DNA of 64,000 nucleotides from Trichosporon coremiiforme (GCA_039545355.1 BCJJ01000009.1:682023-746022), one strand, 5' to 3'. Shown: positions 46,546 to 58,540, counted from the first letter of the stretch. Numbers and translations are program-made. Notes: generated from the letters alone by a model not told the origin.

Positions 46546-49500
46546 CTACATCACTCCTGACAGGTCCCTAGGCTTGGGCGCAATCGGGACAGAATGACGA
46601 GACGAGCCCACCCCGCCAGGCCCAGCTCCAGTCACAGGACGTGCTTGCGACTGCGATTGAGACTTGGGACGACCACTTGAACCCGGAGCCCCAAGTGGCC
46701 CGAGTGGTCCAGGAACGTGCAGTGGGCCAGTGAGAGCCGGCAGGCTGCGGCGAGGCACTGCCGACCCATGGTCAAGGCCATCGACTACACCGCGACGGGG
46801 AGGCGAGGGACCAGCAATGCCGTCGGGAACGCTGCGCTGAGAGGGAGACGGTCCGTCAACTATGCCATGACTGTGAGGGTGCGACGCCTGCAGGGAATGG
46901 CGAGAGTGCCAAACCTTGGTCGACCCAGGCATCGCCATCTCACGGTCGCGCTCGCGCCCTCGGTCCCGCTCGCGATCACGGGCCGCACGTTCCGCTGCGC
47001 GCTGAGGCTCCAGCTCACGGACCTCGGGAGGACGGGTGTACAGGGCGCCGTCAGCCGAGTCCGTCAGTTCCAGGCCGAAGCGGCCGAGATCGCGCCCGAC
47101 ACGCTCGAGGAAAGCGTCGCGCTTCGCGGACGGCTGAGAGAAATACGACGACACGAGAGTGCGCAAGTTGTTCTGACGTTAGCTAAAGGGGGCAATCTCT
47201 CAGCAAACGTCGGCGACCGCGCATGCATGTGTGCATGTCCATGCCACTGACGCAAGAGAGAATGGGCTCACCTTCACATTCTCGAGGAAGCCAGCAGCGT
47301 TGTCCTCGAGTTTCGCATCGAGTCCGTCGTAGCCTTCGCGGTGGAGGCGAGCATAGTTTGCCTCTGTAGCGTCCGCAGGAAGATCGTACTCGCCTCCCTT
47401 GGGAGCGAGGACGATGGCGGGGTAGTCGAAAGCCAGGTCAGGCACTTGGGGCTCGGGCGCCACGAATGGAGACTCGGGATACCTGATCGAGTCGACGATG
47501 GGGGACGGCTGTGGCTGCGAAGTCGACAGGCGGTGCGAGCTGGCGTGATTCCGCGACGTAGCCGTCGGTGGCTGCGGAGTCGGTGCGAGCCCAGCGGGAA
47601 GCTTGGCAGTGGCAGGTGCGGTGACTGGTCGTCCCACGGCTTCTTGCACAGCCGCCGCGCGCTGGTACCAGTCGTCGCGGTCGTGGGTGCGCGAGTTGCG
47701 GGGCTCCCGAGGGTCACGCGGGTCGCGGAGATCGCGTGCATCGCGAGGATCACGGGGGCCGCACAGGTCACGCACTTCGCGAAGGTCAAGGAGGTCGCGG
47801 GCTGTGCGGGGATCGCGGGGGTTGCGGGGGTCGAGACCATCGCGTAGGTCACGCAGGTCGCGAGGATCACGAGGGTCGAAGGTGTACGCCGGCTGACCAG
47901 CCGGGTAGTAATTTGCAGCGGACGTTCCAGAAGCATAGGCATAGTTCTGCTGGCTGTAGTAGCCGCTGCCAGACGGGTGGGAGCTGTAAGATTGGCCGGC
48001 ACGTGAGGCAGCTGCTGGATGACGACTCGTTGTCAACGGACGCTGATCGCGAGGCTCGCGGGCCACCATCCAGGGGTCACGCATGTCGATGGGGTCGCGA
48101 GGGTCACGGAGCTCGAGGCGACGCTCGCGGTCGCGCACGTCGACGGGGTCGTAAGGGTCGTGGCGGCCGCGAAATGGACGGTTGGAAGATTCGAGGACAG
48201 GCTGCGACCTCACCTCGTACTCACGGCGGGAGTCGTATTCGCGCCTGTCCCACACACGATCTTCGCGCCGCTCTCGACGGTCATCATCCGCATTCCTCCA
48301 CAGGCGTTCACGCTCGCGCTCTCGTTCTGGGCGGACGGCCCTATCCACATGCTCGCGATCCAGCGAGCGCTCCCTCCAACGGCGGCGTCCCCAGTCAGCT
48401 GATCCGCGAGACGATTCAAGGTCCTGCACCTCGCGTTCCTCCCACAGACTGCGACGCCGCTCGGTGGGTCGCGCCCTGTACTCCTCGAGGCGTTCACGCT
48501 CACGTTCGCGTTCATACTGGAGGCGCTGGAGCTCCCGCTCACGCTCCCTGTCCAGGTCGCGTTCACGCTCACGCTCGCGCTCCAGTTCATGTTCACGCGT
48601 TCGGTCTCGGGACACTCGACGGTCGTAGTCGAGGGCTTGCTGGCGGTCGCTGGCCTCCTTACGGCGCAGATTCGTAGCGTTGATGATGTACTCCGCCTCA
48701 TTTACGACGTCGCGCAGCCGTCTCTCGGTTTCCGGATCCTGCTCCTCGTCATCGTCCAGAACCTCGATGGCATCCCCTCCTTCGGCGCGCTCGTCGACGT
48801 CCATCGGGTGGTCGTCGTCGGCATCGATGTCACGATCCTGATGGCGATCGTGGTCATGGTCGTGGTAAGGGTCGCGCCCGCGCTCATCACTTTCCGGCGG
48901 TGAGGGGTAGACGCCCATCCCCGTCCGCCTAGAGTCGGGATCTCGGGGCGTCCGGGTATCAGACGACGAGGCCGAGGGTTTTTGGGTCGCATTCGACGAC
49001 GGGTGGGTACTTGGCGTGGCTCGCAGTCGGCTGGCGTTTGATGATGACCGATGCCTCGTGGCCGCTGGCAAAGGCGTCGAGTCGCGCGATGGCCCAGATC
49101 GGGGCCGAGCGAACTGTGCAGCGTCCGTAGACTGCTTTGGTGTTGATGCATGCGAGGGGCGTCTAGACCGGGGGGCCGATGAACGGGCGGCCGATCCATC
49201 GTCTACGGTCCCCGCTTGCTGCGACTGCCCACGAGTCAAACGCTCGCCCGTCGTCGCGTCTCGAGTGGCGAATGAGGTAGGAACACTTGCAGCTTGAGCT
49301 CCGGAAGACACGGGTGCTGTCATGCGTGGAGTCCTGGATCTTTTCGAGGGTGGTTCGGGCGAGTTCATCAGAATCGGAAACGATGTGTTGTCTCGAGAGC
49401 GTTTGGCGCCTGACGACCCGCTAGCCTCGACCGACGGTCTAGCCTCGGCTGTCAAGTCGTCCAGCATTGGCACTTCGGGAGTGTAAAACGTCTCGTCGCC

Positions 49501-50490
49501 GTCTTGGTCTGTCGTGGGAGGTGGCAAGTCTCCAAGTTTGGGATGATCTTGAGCTGCTTGTTGTGATGCGAGCGAGGGAAGTAAAACCGATCGGCGTGTG
49601 ACACAAGTTCGCAGATTGCAAAAGAGGGGGCGCCGTGTCAGCATATGTCGATACGATGCACATGGTTGCGATGGGAGATGGCACAACAACTCACGAGTTC
49701 TGTCATGGTGAGCGTCCCCGTTTGAAGCTGGCAGCGGCGGTTGGGAGGTGTCTGCTGTTGCATCAGCGCAGCGCCCAACCTTGTTGTTGGAGAGGGGCGG
49801 GAATGACTCACCGCCGTGCACTTCTCCGCTTATCGCAGCTACTGCCGCACCGTCTGGTATTGTTGCTCCGCTGGTCTGTGCAACCTGCTGCTGCTCTGGT
49901 GTTGGGGCCGCAACATCTTCAACCTTCATGCGTGTCCTCGGTCTTCCTCGCGGTCGTTTCGGTGCACCAGGCGGCAGTTCCGGTTCGGGCGACGGCGACT
50001 TAAGGATCTTGTTGCCGAACTCGTCCTCAACCTCGATCTTCCAACCCTTCCAGCCCCGCCGGTGCTTCTTCTTAGGAGCAGCTCCAGCAGGTGTACTGGG
50101 GCCCGCCTCATTAGGAAAGCTGCTGGTGCCGTTCGAAGTCGCAGAGGGCGGTGCCGTGGGAGAAGCGGTGCTGCCGGCGCCGAGGACGCGGTTGAACGAG
50201 CTCGAGTCGCCGGCCGAGGAAGACGTTACGATCGGGGGAGGAGCACGGGAGCGGCGACTGCTGGAGGGCGCACGCTCAGCACGATCGCGAGCGACGCTTG
50301 AAGCGCGGGAGGAAGGTGCGGGTGGTGCTTTGGCGGATGGAGGCTCGTTCGCGGTCGGGGCTGGAGTGGAGGTCCGATGATCTTTTGACGCGGTCACAGC
50401 ACTGGGCGCGGGTGAGGCGGACGCGGCGGCGGTGGCGGGCGGGTTGTCGGACGCACTGGTTGCCCAGCGCGGAGCGCGCGGGGGGCTCAT
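46546..50490 (-). CDS. AT-hook-like, RE/RD/DPR-repeat nuclear protein of unknown function
   Basis: The main coding block 50490-47272 and last exon 47172-46546 give up to 1281 aa. The intron at 47173-47271 has donor GTGAGC and acceptor GCTAAC-GTC-AG. Two more introns (49755-49811 and about 49557-49694, both multiples of three) are likely, because that stretch of the frame is unlike its surroundings and is bordered by GTGAGT donors. The N-terminal third is Pro/Ser/Ala-rich and carries KKKHRRGWKGWKIEVEDEF followed by an AT-hook-like PKRPRGRPRTR. A basic/acidic charged region (REREREREL, about 640-800) and a DPRDPRDLRD repeat (about 890-970) follow. A final conserved-looking block has YPAIVLAPKGGEYDLP and LRTLVSSYFSQPSAKRDAF, suggesting a small folded domain split by the last intron. 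Probable chromatin- or RNA-associated role, inferred only from composition. Confidence 0.7.
47690..47885 (-). repeat. Coding DPR/DLR repeat
   Basis: Plus-strand units such as GGGTCACGCGGGTCGCGGAG encode RDPRDPRDLRD. The nucleotide unit is similar to that in the Zn2Cys6 gene 26 kb away. Confidence 0.8.
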
Positions 50491-53400
50491 CGCCGGGCGG
50501 GAGTGGAATGGACGAGGTAATCGTGCAGAGGGGAAGGGGGAGGAAGGGAGATGTTCTTGTGGAAGAAGACACGACCGCTCGGTGGGAGGATTCGGGGTGG
50601 TTGACTCAGGCGTTGGCTCTGGCTGGTGCGGCTAGGCGTAGGGTTGGGCGGCGGACGCGCCGAGTGATAGGCGGCGGGCCCGAGTGGAGGTCCAATGGCG
50701 GTGTGTGTATGCAGTCGGGGCGCGGGTCCAGAGCCGGAGTGTCGGACGCAGGGGTGCAATAGCGGCGTGTAGAGAGGATAAGTGTCGAGGATGGGAGATG
50801 TTGACGATGGGAGATGGGGATGGTAATGGTGGATGGGTGGAGGGAAGAGCGCGGGGCAGGCGTCGAGGCGGCAGGGGCCAGGAGGTCAAGTGATGGGCTG
50901 GGTCGACGGGTGATGCGACACCGCGAAACCGACCAGAGCCAACCTCTCAAAACATCCGAAGTGGCACTTTCACTCGTCACCCTGTCCAAACCACTTCCGA
51001 CTGCCGTCACCCATGCATCCAACACACTCAGCGACTCCTAATAAACAGCCCCCAGTACCTGCATGCTCTTTCCTCGTGATTGTGGTGGAACGAACATGCG
51101 TGCATCCTTCAACTAAGCCTGAAACACCGCTATTCTTCACCGAATCGCTGCCACATCACTCGCCACTGTCTTATTTGTTTCCTTGCATCGAGCCAGGGGC
51201 GTCGCATGCGTGTCGCTGTCTTCTCTGTAGTCTTATCTGTGGTATTGGAGCAACACAATAATATTTCGGGCTGCATTGCGAAAAGGCGAGAGGAGTGGAG
51301 TCCGGCTCTAAGGAAACGGGCGTAGGTGATCGGCGCGTCCCGCCCCCAGCTGCCCCGACTGCACGCGGCTTAATCAATCCCCATAGTTCCGCCACCATTA
51401 CGATCCTTCCTTTGCAGCAATCCCTTGCTCCTCCAATGGTCACTTAATGGGCGCTACGTTTTCAGTCGCTGACAAAAGTGAGGACGAGGCGGATGTGCTG
51501 CAACTTGGAGGGAGGCTATATATTGGGCAGGGAACCGTACACCACTTCCCTATGAACGCCGCAGTCGGGGGCGCAAGCCTCACTCGGCGTCTACAGTTCA
51601 GTGGCCTGAGCAGTGTCTCTGCCTGACGCAAGCTGGGTGTTTGCTTTGAACTCCGTATTGTGCATGGCTCACGGACGATAATGCGCTAGCTGATGGGATA
51701 TAGAAGTGGTAGACGACACTGACGCAGCGAACAGCCAGGGACGGGCCATGCCGTAATCTCCCGTGCCTGGTCGCCGCGGCCGGCGCCCCCCGCCTTCCCT
51801 TGCCCTGCCTGCCCTCACAGCTCCGCTCCGCTCGCCGTGTCCGCCGTGTCCGATTCAACCTCCCTCAGCTTGGGCCGAATGCCCGTTGCCACTGGCCCCT
51901 GCTGTCAGTGGGGAAACCCAGCGCCGCATCCATACTGTGACAAGCGAGCCTGTATCTGGACATACAGTACGGCAGGCAGGAATACGAAGCCAGGAATTGT
52001 ACCCCGCAATCCGTGGACGCCTCTGACGTCGTCACTAGTACCAGTGAAAAGCAGTGAGAATGACGCGATAGAGCGCTGCTGGCGTACTGGGGTGTGGCAC
52101 ACGGGGGTCCTTTCGATCGCGCTGCGAAGCTGGCAGAGCGGCAGAGGGGGGAGGGTCGGACAACGACGCCTTGGCATGCATGTCCGCAGCCACGTTGACA
52201 TGCCGCAGCTCTAGTGGCAGCAGCGTATCGGTCGGTAACAGACTGTTGGGTGCGGTCGGTTCTGCCCTCCGAGTGGGGCTGGATTCTTTACGCATGTCCG
52301 GGCAAAACCCGGCAGGCAAAGGCAGGAGGCGACACGGGAACCGGCCCATGGCCAAGATCAGCCGTGCTGCCTTGCTCTCGGTTGGACAGGTTGCTACTGC
52401 TGCAAACGTGAGTGGAGCACGGCAGGGAGGCACAGAGTAAGACGCTAGAGTGCAGTGTTAACGTCGCCGCGATGCGCCGAAAGCGCCAAACCTAGTGGGC
52501 ATTCACGATGACGCTGCGGGCCCGGAACCGAACAAGAGCCTGCAAGGCGTGGTGCCATGCACACGGGTCTGCCCACGTTTGCAAGCCTGTCTGTGCGCCG
52601 AAAATAAGTTTAGTCTTCCTTGTTGGATCAGGCTGCAACACTTTCCCAGTCGCAGGCAAAACGGGGAGACGGGTCTTAAGAGAGTGTTGAATGGTGGGAC
52701 GAGGGGAGGGAAGAACTCGGATAAACTCCGATCGACAGGGTAAACCTGACTCCGCTTGTTTGGTTTGCCTCCCCCCTCGTCTACCTCTCCTCTGGTTTGC
52801 GAGGTGGCATGAGCAAGGTGGACCGGCGCACCTTGTTCCGCACGGTCTGGCGAATTGTTGGTCGTAGGTTTTCCAATATTGCCGGGTCATGTGGAACGTC
52901 GGTGGCAAGTGGGAATGAGGAATACAGGAAACATGCAGCTAAGCGAGGTCGCACGTATGTCATCGCGAAATTATCAGCCTCATCTGGCAGAGCTTCGTGT
53001 TTCGCTGCCTCCTGCCTCGCGCACCGTTGGCGGCAGAAGTTCGTGGGAGGAACGCCTACTTGCATGCGGGGTGACCGAGCTTCCCCTTCTGCCCATTGGC
53101 TCGTCAGCAATGCGGCACGCACGCATGCGTGGCCGGACCCAAAATGCACCGTACGTAAGAGACGCATGGAGGCACCTCGCTGGAATTGTTTGCATGTCCG
53201 TATTGCAAGGCTAGATATCGTTTTAAGAGAGAACGCAGTCTAACGATCTGCGATGAAAGGCGCTCCTGGGGGATGCTCTCGCAAGGGATGCACTTCGTAT
53301 TTGCCGTGGACGGAGCATTTCTTCATCCGTGAGTCATACGGAAGGCACGCTCCGTCATGCGCCTCGATACGAGCACCGTCTTGCCGGTGATGATTAACGC

Positions 53401-53875
53401 CTTACATTTCTAAGAGTCCAGGCCGCCGATCGGCAGGTAATATTGCACGGCACTGAGGCACCTGGCACTACTGGGCTCTGGGTTCATCATGAATGAACGA
53501 TGCAGAGCATATTGCACGCCTTTCACGTAATGGAGGGCACCGGCCTTGGGCTATGCGGCGCAACTATGGAAGACCGGGAGGTGCTCGCAGTTCGGCGTTC
53601 GTGCCTCAAGACAACCAAATATTTGGTTCGCTCGTCTGAAATGCCCCAGTGATTTGCGAGCTCATCGTCGCAAAGGTACGGTTGCTGGATGCTAGTTGCT
53701 GAACGCCAGGTTCACTCACTCCCCTCTCGCGTTACTTATAGCATCGCGAATATTTGCTGCTCCGCTGAAATGGGTTTGGAACGGGGTGTAAATGTGACGC
53801 GGTCGAGCCAGCGTGAACAAGGGTCTAAAATGTGCGTCATTACGTGCGAGTTGCAAGAACTACTACGCTCTAAAT
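50491..53875. other. Intergenic, 3.4 kb, no gene supported
   Basis: The first 0.6 kb has G-rich plus-strand sequence and should contain the promoter of the AT-hook-like gene. The remaining 2.8 kb carries only short frames without domains. A single compact acceptor-like signal (ACTGAC-AGC-AG, minus strand, about 51902) has no convincing donor or frame. No repeat array or mobile element is recognised. Confidence 0.5.
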
Positions 53876-56610
53876 CTACAGCTCGTTAACCTTCTGCGCC
53901 GCCTGCGCCGCCGTCTGCGCCGCCTTCAACGCAACCTGCTCCCTGTGCTTCTTGGCTCCCTCCCAGGCGAGAAGGGGCAGGTCAACCCATGCCTTCCCGT
54001 GCTTGATCCTGCTCACCTCGCTACCGAGGATGAACAGGGTTACGCCGAGGATGAACAGGAGGCCAACAATGATGCCGACGGGCGTGTCCTCCTTGGGCTC
54101 GGTGACCCAGATGTCGATGCGGCGGGTCTTCTCCTTGCCCTGCTTGACGGAGACCGAGTCATCCTCGAACCAAACCCACATCCTCTGTCGCGCGGGGTCG
54201 AAACGATACCGTCCACCGGGGGAGATGAAGTGCTTGAGGGAGCCGTCCCTGATCGCGGCACCGTAGACTCGGTTCGGAAGGTAGATCTCGGTCACCTTGT
54301 TGCTCGCGGGGATGCCCGAAGCGGTCGCAGCGCTCGGGCTGTCGCGCCAGCGGTAGGTGAAGAGACCGTTCTCGGCCTGATACAGGTGAGAGAGGGGCTG
54401 GCCGGATGTTGCGACCGCATAGGGGCGCACGACGACGCCCAGCAGTCTGCCGCCGGTATCAGGCGAAGAAGCGACAAGCGTCTTGTCAGACTCGGGCGCG
54501 TTCTCGATCTCGAGGTGACGCGAGGCGTCGCTGTACCAGGAGAAATTCTCCGAGTTCCAGTCGTCACCGTGGCTGTCTGTGTTGTGAGGGTTGTACGCCC
54601 AGAGACTGAAGTGAACAAGAGAAGACTCAAGCGCGCTGATCAAAGCGTCCATCATGCGATTCTGCCACTTCCAGTCGCCCGTCGTGAACGCTTCGTGCTT
54701 GCTGCATTGTCAGCTGTTGTCATCGAGAGCTTCGGAAGCGGGTTTATTGCGCCGCAAGGGGTGGGTGAATAAGTGTGAAGAGAAGCGGCGACGAAACAGC
54801 ATTCTGCGTACTCACTTCATGTCCATAGGAATGCCGACCTCGGTGAAGCACACGGGCGCCTCTCCGACCTTTTTCCTAGCCTCTGTGACAATGTTGCGGA
54901 TCTGGAGAGCGTAGTTGTCCTTGACCTGCTTGCCAAAGTAAAGGCACTTGAGGATGAACTTGCCCCTCGAAGCCCCTTGTACGTTGACGGTCATGGTGCC
55001 GAACGCCTTGTTGAACAGCGCGTGCAGGTCGTACCAGTGCGGCGCGAAAACGAAGTGCTTCGGCCGGTCGTGTTCCGGCCACACGGGGCAGAACTCGTTC
55101 GGCAGTGGCTCAATCATGCGCGCCTTGCCCGGAGCAACACCGTTGATGATTCCCTCCCACTTCTTAATGAGTGGGAAGTAGTAGTCGCTGTACCAGTTCA
55201 CGGTCCGCCCGGAACGGTCTTTCGTGAAGTAATCCTCCTGCAGAGCTACCGGGCGCTTCTTCTCGACACTCCACGACCACACTCCCTCAGACTCCCAGAG
55301 ACAGCGTCCGGCTGTCGGTCCGTCCTTCGACCACGCGGCGATGCCGTCGCTGTTGCCCAGCTCCCGGTGGCTGACCTTCGTCGGATGCGGCCAGCTGCGA
55401 ACATAGTTCGCGACCTCGGTCGGATGTCCAGCACCCATCGCCATGCCCTCGAGCGGCGTCGGGTACTGGCCCAGGTGAAGGTCGGTGTTGTAGTTCCATC
55501 CGCGAATCGTCGGAATGGAAATGTAACCGGAATGCGGTTCGTTCAGCATCTGCTGTCAGCTCTGCGATGGACATGAAGCAGCTGATCTGCTACGAGCGTT
55601 GCTCGATAATGCTCACCTCGAAGCCCATGACCGTATCGAGGTCGCCGACGGCATCAACGAGCGTCTTCCACATGTTCAAGAAGTGGGTCTGGAGGAACTC
55701 CTGCGCAGGCACCCCTCGGATCTTGAAGCGGGGCGCGAACGTGTCTCCACCCCAGAAAAGTGTGTTCATGGTCGCGCACGCGAGCTTCTGGTATCCCGTC
55801 GGCCAGAGCCCACGCTCGCCGTCGATAACCGCGCTGCGGATGCCGTGCAGGTAGGCAGCGCCTGACGCCTCGAGCGCTGCGCCATCGTCGGACAGGTCGA
55901 AGCCAGCCTCCGTCAAGGTCCACGCCGGCGCACCGCTACCGCCGGAAGCGCGGCTCCAGACGTCCTGATGCAGAGACTGAGGTCAGCTATCTGGAGTAGG
56001 AGGTGAGGAGCTGGAGCACCGACAAACTCACAACGTAGGCGACCAAACCTGTGCCGCGCAGGCTCTCGAGGAGCGCACGCAGGTACGCGAGATACTCCTT
56101 GTCGTACTGTCCGGGGCCAGCGTGCTCAACGGCGTCCCACGTCACGTTGATGCGGACTGTTGTTAGCTGTGCGTGCTATACGCTTCAAGAGCGCTCTCAC
56201 TGAAAGTCAAACCCCAGCTGGTGAGGCGGGCCCAGTGTTGCGGAGCCTCTTCAAGTGGGAATGGTCGGTTGACATAGGAGTTCTCAGCCATGCGATCGAC
56301 TGGTACCTTCTCAGAGGGCCTGCATCGTCAGCTCACAGCACGTCTTGGCATTGATGTAGCAAGTGCTTCCTGCTCCGTACACCCATAGGACCACTCACAC
56401 CTTGCTCGCGCTGCCGACGTTAGCACCACGGAGCCCCAGCACACGTCCAAGCGGGTCGATGAAGTGTCGTCCTGAGATCGTAATGCTGTCGGCAGAGGGT
56501 TGGTACACCTCGAACATAGATGCATCCGGTCCAGTCGTTCCCTTTATCGCAACATCGTCCGTCACGGCAGTGGCGACGACGTCGCGCTTCTCGTCCCCAG
56601 GCGAGCTCAT
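53876..56610 (-). CDS. GH5 subfamily 12 beta-glycosidase (glucosylceramidase / ergosteryl-glucosidase type)
   Basis: A retaining glycosidase of the family of cryptococcal EGCrP1 and EGCrP2/Sgl1 and yeast Egh1, which cleave glucose from glucosylceramide or ergosteryl glucoside. Six exons: 56610-56399, 56319-56201, 56156-56032, 55976-55617, 55549-54816 and 54701-53876, giving 791 aa. All phases agree. Visible landmarks are the substrate-site block LHQDVWSRASGGSGAP, the acid/base in MLNEPHSGYIS (Glu about 276), the nucleophile in CFTEVGIPMDMN (Glu about 509), and a C-terminal beta-rich domain. Near the C-terminus is a transmembrane segment at about 725-745 (VGIIVGLLFILGVTLFILG) with a Lys/Ala-rich tail. 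There is no signal peptide, so a tail-anchored or cytosol-facing enzyme is plausible. Which of the two substrates it prefers cannot be told from the sequence. It is divergent from TFB5. Confidence 0.9.
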
Positions 56611-56911
56611 TGTGTCGTTCAGTCGGTGATCGTTCTTGATGTCTGAGCTATCGCGGAAAGCTCAGGACGTGGAAGCAAGAATGAAAGGAAGGCGAAGGGT
56701 GACTTCACGCGAACTTTCAGTATTCAGTACACGCTGAACTGCTGGACAGACCGGGCCGTGCACGCCGCGTACCCGTCGTCCTTGCCGGCGGCTGACGCGA
56801 CGACTGCCGGGTGGAGGGAGGATTCCCACGGTGATTTCGGCGGCGGAGCCCCCACCCCTGCACACCTCAATGTCACCACCACCCACGACATTGTTTTCGC
56901 ATCCTTCGCCT
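56611..56911. promoter_or_regulatory. Divergent promoter of the GH5_12 gene and TFB5
   Basis: 301 bp separate the two start codons, so the promoter elements must be shared or interleaved. No specific motif was recognised. Confidence 0.5.
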
Positions 56912-57273
56912 ATGGACGACCCATACACCGTCAAGGCCCAGAGCGGGTCCCTGATCACCTGGTGAGCTACCGCCAGTATCAGCTCTAAGCTGACCCTCCA
57001 GTGACTCGGCTGCGAAGCAGATCCTCCTGCACCTCGACTCCCAGCGAACGGGCAACTACAAGTTCATCAGCGCCGACAGTGAGTCCTTTCTCTCCTCGTG
57101 CTCTTCAACTCTCCCCGTTTTTGTCTATCTACATCTTTCCTCAAATCACAGTCACAAGCTGACATCCAGTCGACGAGACGCACTTGCTCGTGCGCTCTGA
57201 GGCCGTCGAGGAGATCAAGGCTGCGCTGCAGGAGGAGCTCGAGAAGAACACATACGTTAAGGTGAAGGATTAG
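56912..57273 (+). CDS. TFB5: TFIIH subunit TFB5 (TTDA/GTF2H5)
   Basis: The smallest core subunit of TFIIH; it stabilises the complex and stimulates the XPB-type ATPase in nucleotide excision repair. Exons 56912-56961, 57002-57078 and 57170-57273 give 76 aa, the normal size for this family. The family pattern is visible as GSLITCDSAAKQILLHLDS near the N-terminus, then KFISADIDETHLLV, and a C-terminal helix rich in Glu (EEIKAALQEELEKN). Introns are 40 and 91 nt, with acceptors GCTGAC-CCTCC-AG and GCTGAC-ATCC-AG. Both splice a codon internally, and the restored codons (Cys17 and Ile43) fit the family. The stop lies only 31 bp from the stop of the convergent hydrolase gene. Because of its size and split exons it is easily missed by gene finders. 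Confidence 0.92.
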
Positions 57274-57304
57274 AAGTGAACTGTATGCATAGACCTGTAC
57301 ACTG

Positions 57305-58540
57305 CTAGCAGACGTGCTCCAGCTTTCCACCGGTAGGAACGCGCTTGCCGAGGTCACGGGCGACACATCGCGTGAAGCTCTCCATCATCGTGGCGAACAG
57401 CGATCGCGACAGCGCGGCGTCCCACCTTCCCTTGCTCGACTCGTCGCGGATGAATGCGTGCTGCGCCTGCACCTCGATGAACTGGGGTCAGCGGAGACGC
57501 AGTGACACGGCTTACGGAGAGAGTGACGCCGGCGTCGTCGAGCGTGTCTCGGATCAGCGTGCGGCCCGCGCGGTCGACATGAGTGTCCTGATGTCAGCTA
57601 AGCTCGAGCTGTAGCGAGCTGGTCGGTGTGCACCACCATGTCGAGCGGTTGGATGCATACTGAGAGGGAAACGCACCTGCTTGCCAAAGATGAGAGTGAC
57701 TTCGCCCTTCCCCGTCAGATCCCCCTTCTTGACGCGCACGAGGGTGTCGTCCTTCTTACCCTTGCCGAGGGTAGCCGAATGTACGTCGGTCGCAAAGTAG
57801 CAGAAGGTGGAGAGAACACGGGGGTCGAATGCGCACTGCTGTTAGCTATCTTTTCCAGGATCTAGTAGCGATACACACGCGAAGCGCCTGACGTCAGTTC
57901 TGAACCGTCGAAAATGAGCTCACAAGATGTCCACCGAGACACATGCCCGTGGCGGCGATACGGCCGTTGCAGCTCTTCCACTCGCAAAGCAGGTCGACGG
58001 AAAGCGTCGCGTCCTGGCGTCAGCTTCCTAAGGAAGTGAAGCTTACCTCGTCATAGGCCTCGACGGTCTTCTCAACCTATCATGTCAGTGGCGAAGAATG
58101 ATGTAACTGACCTTGTACTTGTTTCCCCGATCCGTGCCTTCAGTGTCGTAGGGAATGGGCTCTGGCCCCTCAAACTCGTGGAAGGAGGACGGCAGCGCAA
58201 CGACGTACCCCTCGGAGGCGATGTTGGACGCGAAGCGCTCGACGGGGCCGGTCACCTGGTAGATCTCGGAGAAGACGACGCCTGGGGTCAGCTCAGCATT
58301 CGACAACTTGAGCTGCGTTCCAAGTGGATGACACTCAACAGCCGGCAATCAAAATGGAGGAAGGACAGCCACCGCCGAAGGAAGGAAGACAGGAGCGACG
58401 ACAGGCGAACCACACTCACATCCTGGAAACTTCGCATCGGGATACTCAGGCACGTTTGGCTCGATGACGAAGATGCGCATCTTGCCAAGCCGGCCGTCTG
58501 CCTTGGTCTCCACGTCGCGGTACGAGGTCTTGATGAGCAT
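57305..58540 (-). CDS. Dienelactone-hydrolase-family protein, eight exons
   Basis: An alpha/beta hydrolase of the carboxymethylenebutenolidase type. The substrate is unknown; in fungi these act on ring-cleavage lactones or other small esters. Exons: 58540-58420, 58281-58112, 58076-58047, 58013-57924, 57887-57879, 57835-57677, 57587-57516 and 57481-57305, giving 275 aa. The Cys-Asp-His triad is intact: Cys about 132 in GMCLGGHL, Asp about 194 in GKQDTHVD, His about 225 in AQHAFIRDE. Exon 5 is only 9 nt (Ala-Leu-Arg) and exon 3 only 30 nt. The flanking introns are 33-43 nt, and all have CTGAC/CTAAC branch sites 3-5 nt before the AG. The protein block GGHLALRCAFDPRV matches the family only if the 9-nt exon is included. 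A 5' UTR intron is possible, because ACTGACAG occurs at about 58570. It is divergent from the OHCU decarboxylase gene. Confidence 0.9.

Noticed and set aside
56399..56401. GTGTGA donor directly after AGCAAG in the first exon of the GH5_12 gene
   Set aside because: Using it puts a stop codon two codons into exon 2. Shifting two bases to GTGAGT gives the conserved ENSYVNRPFPLEEAP block.
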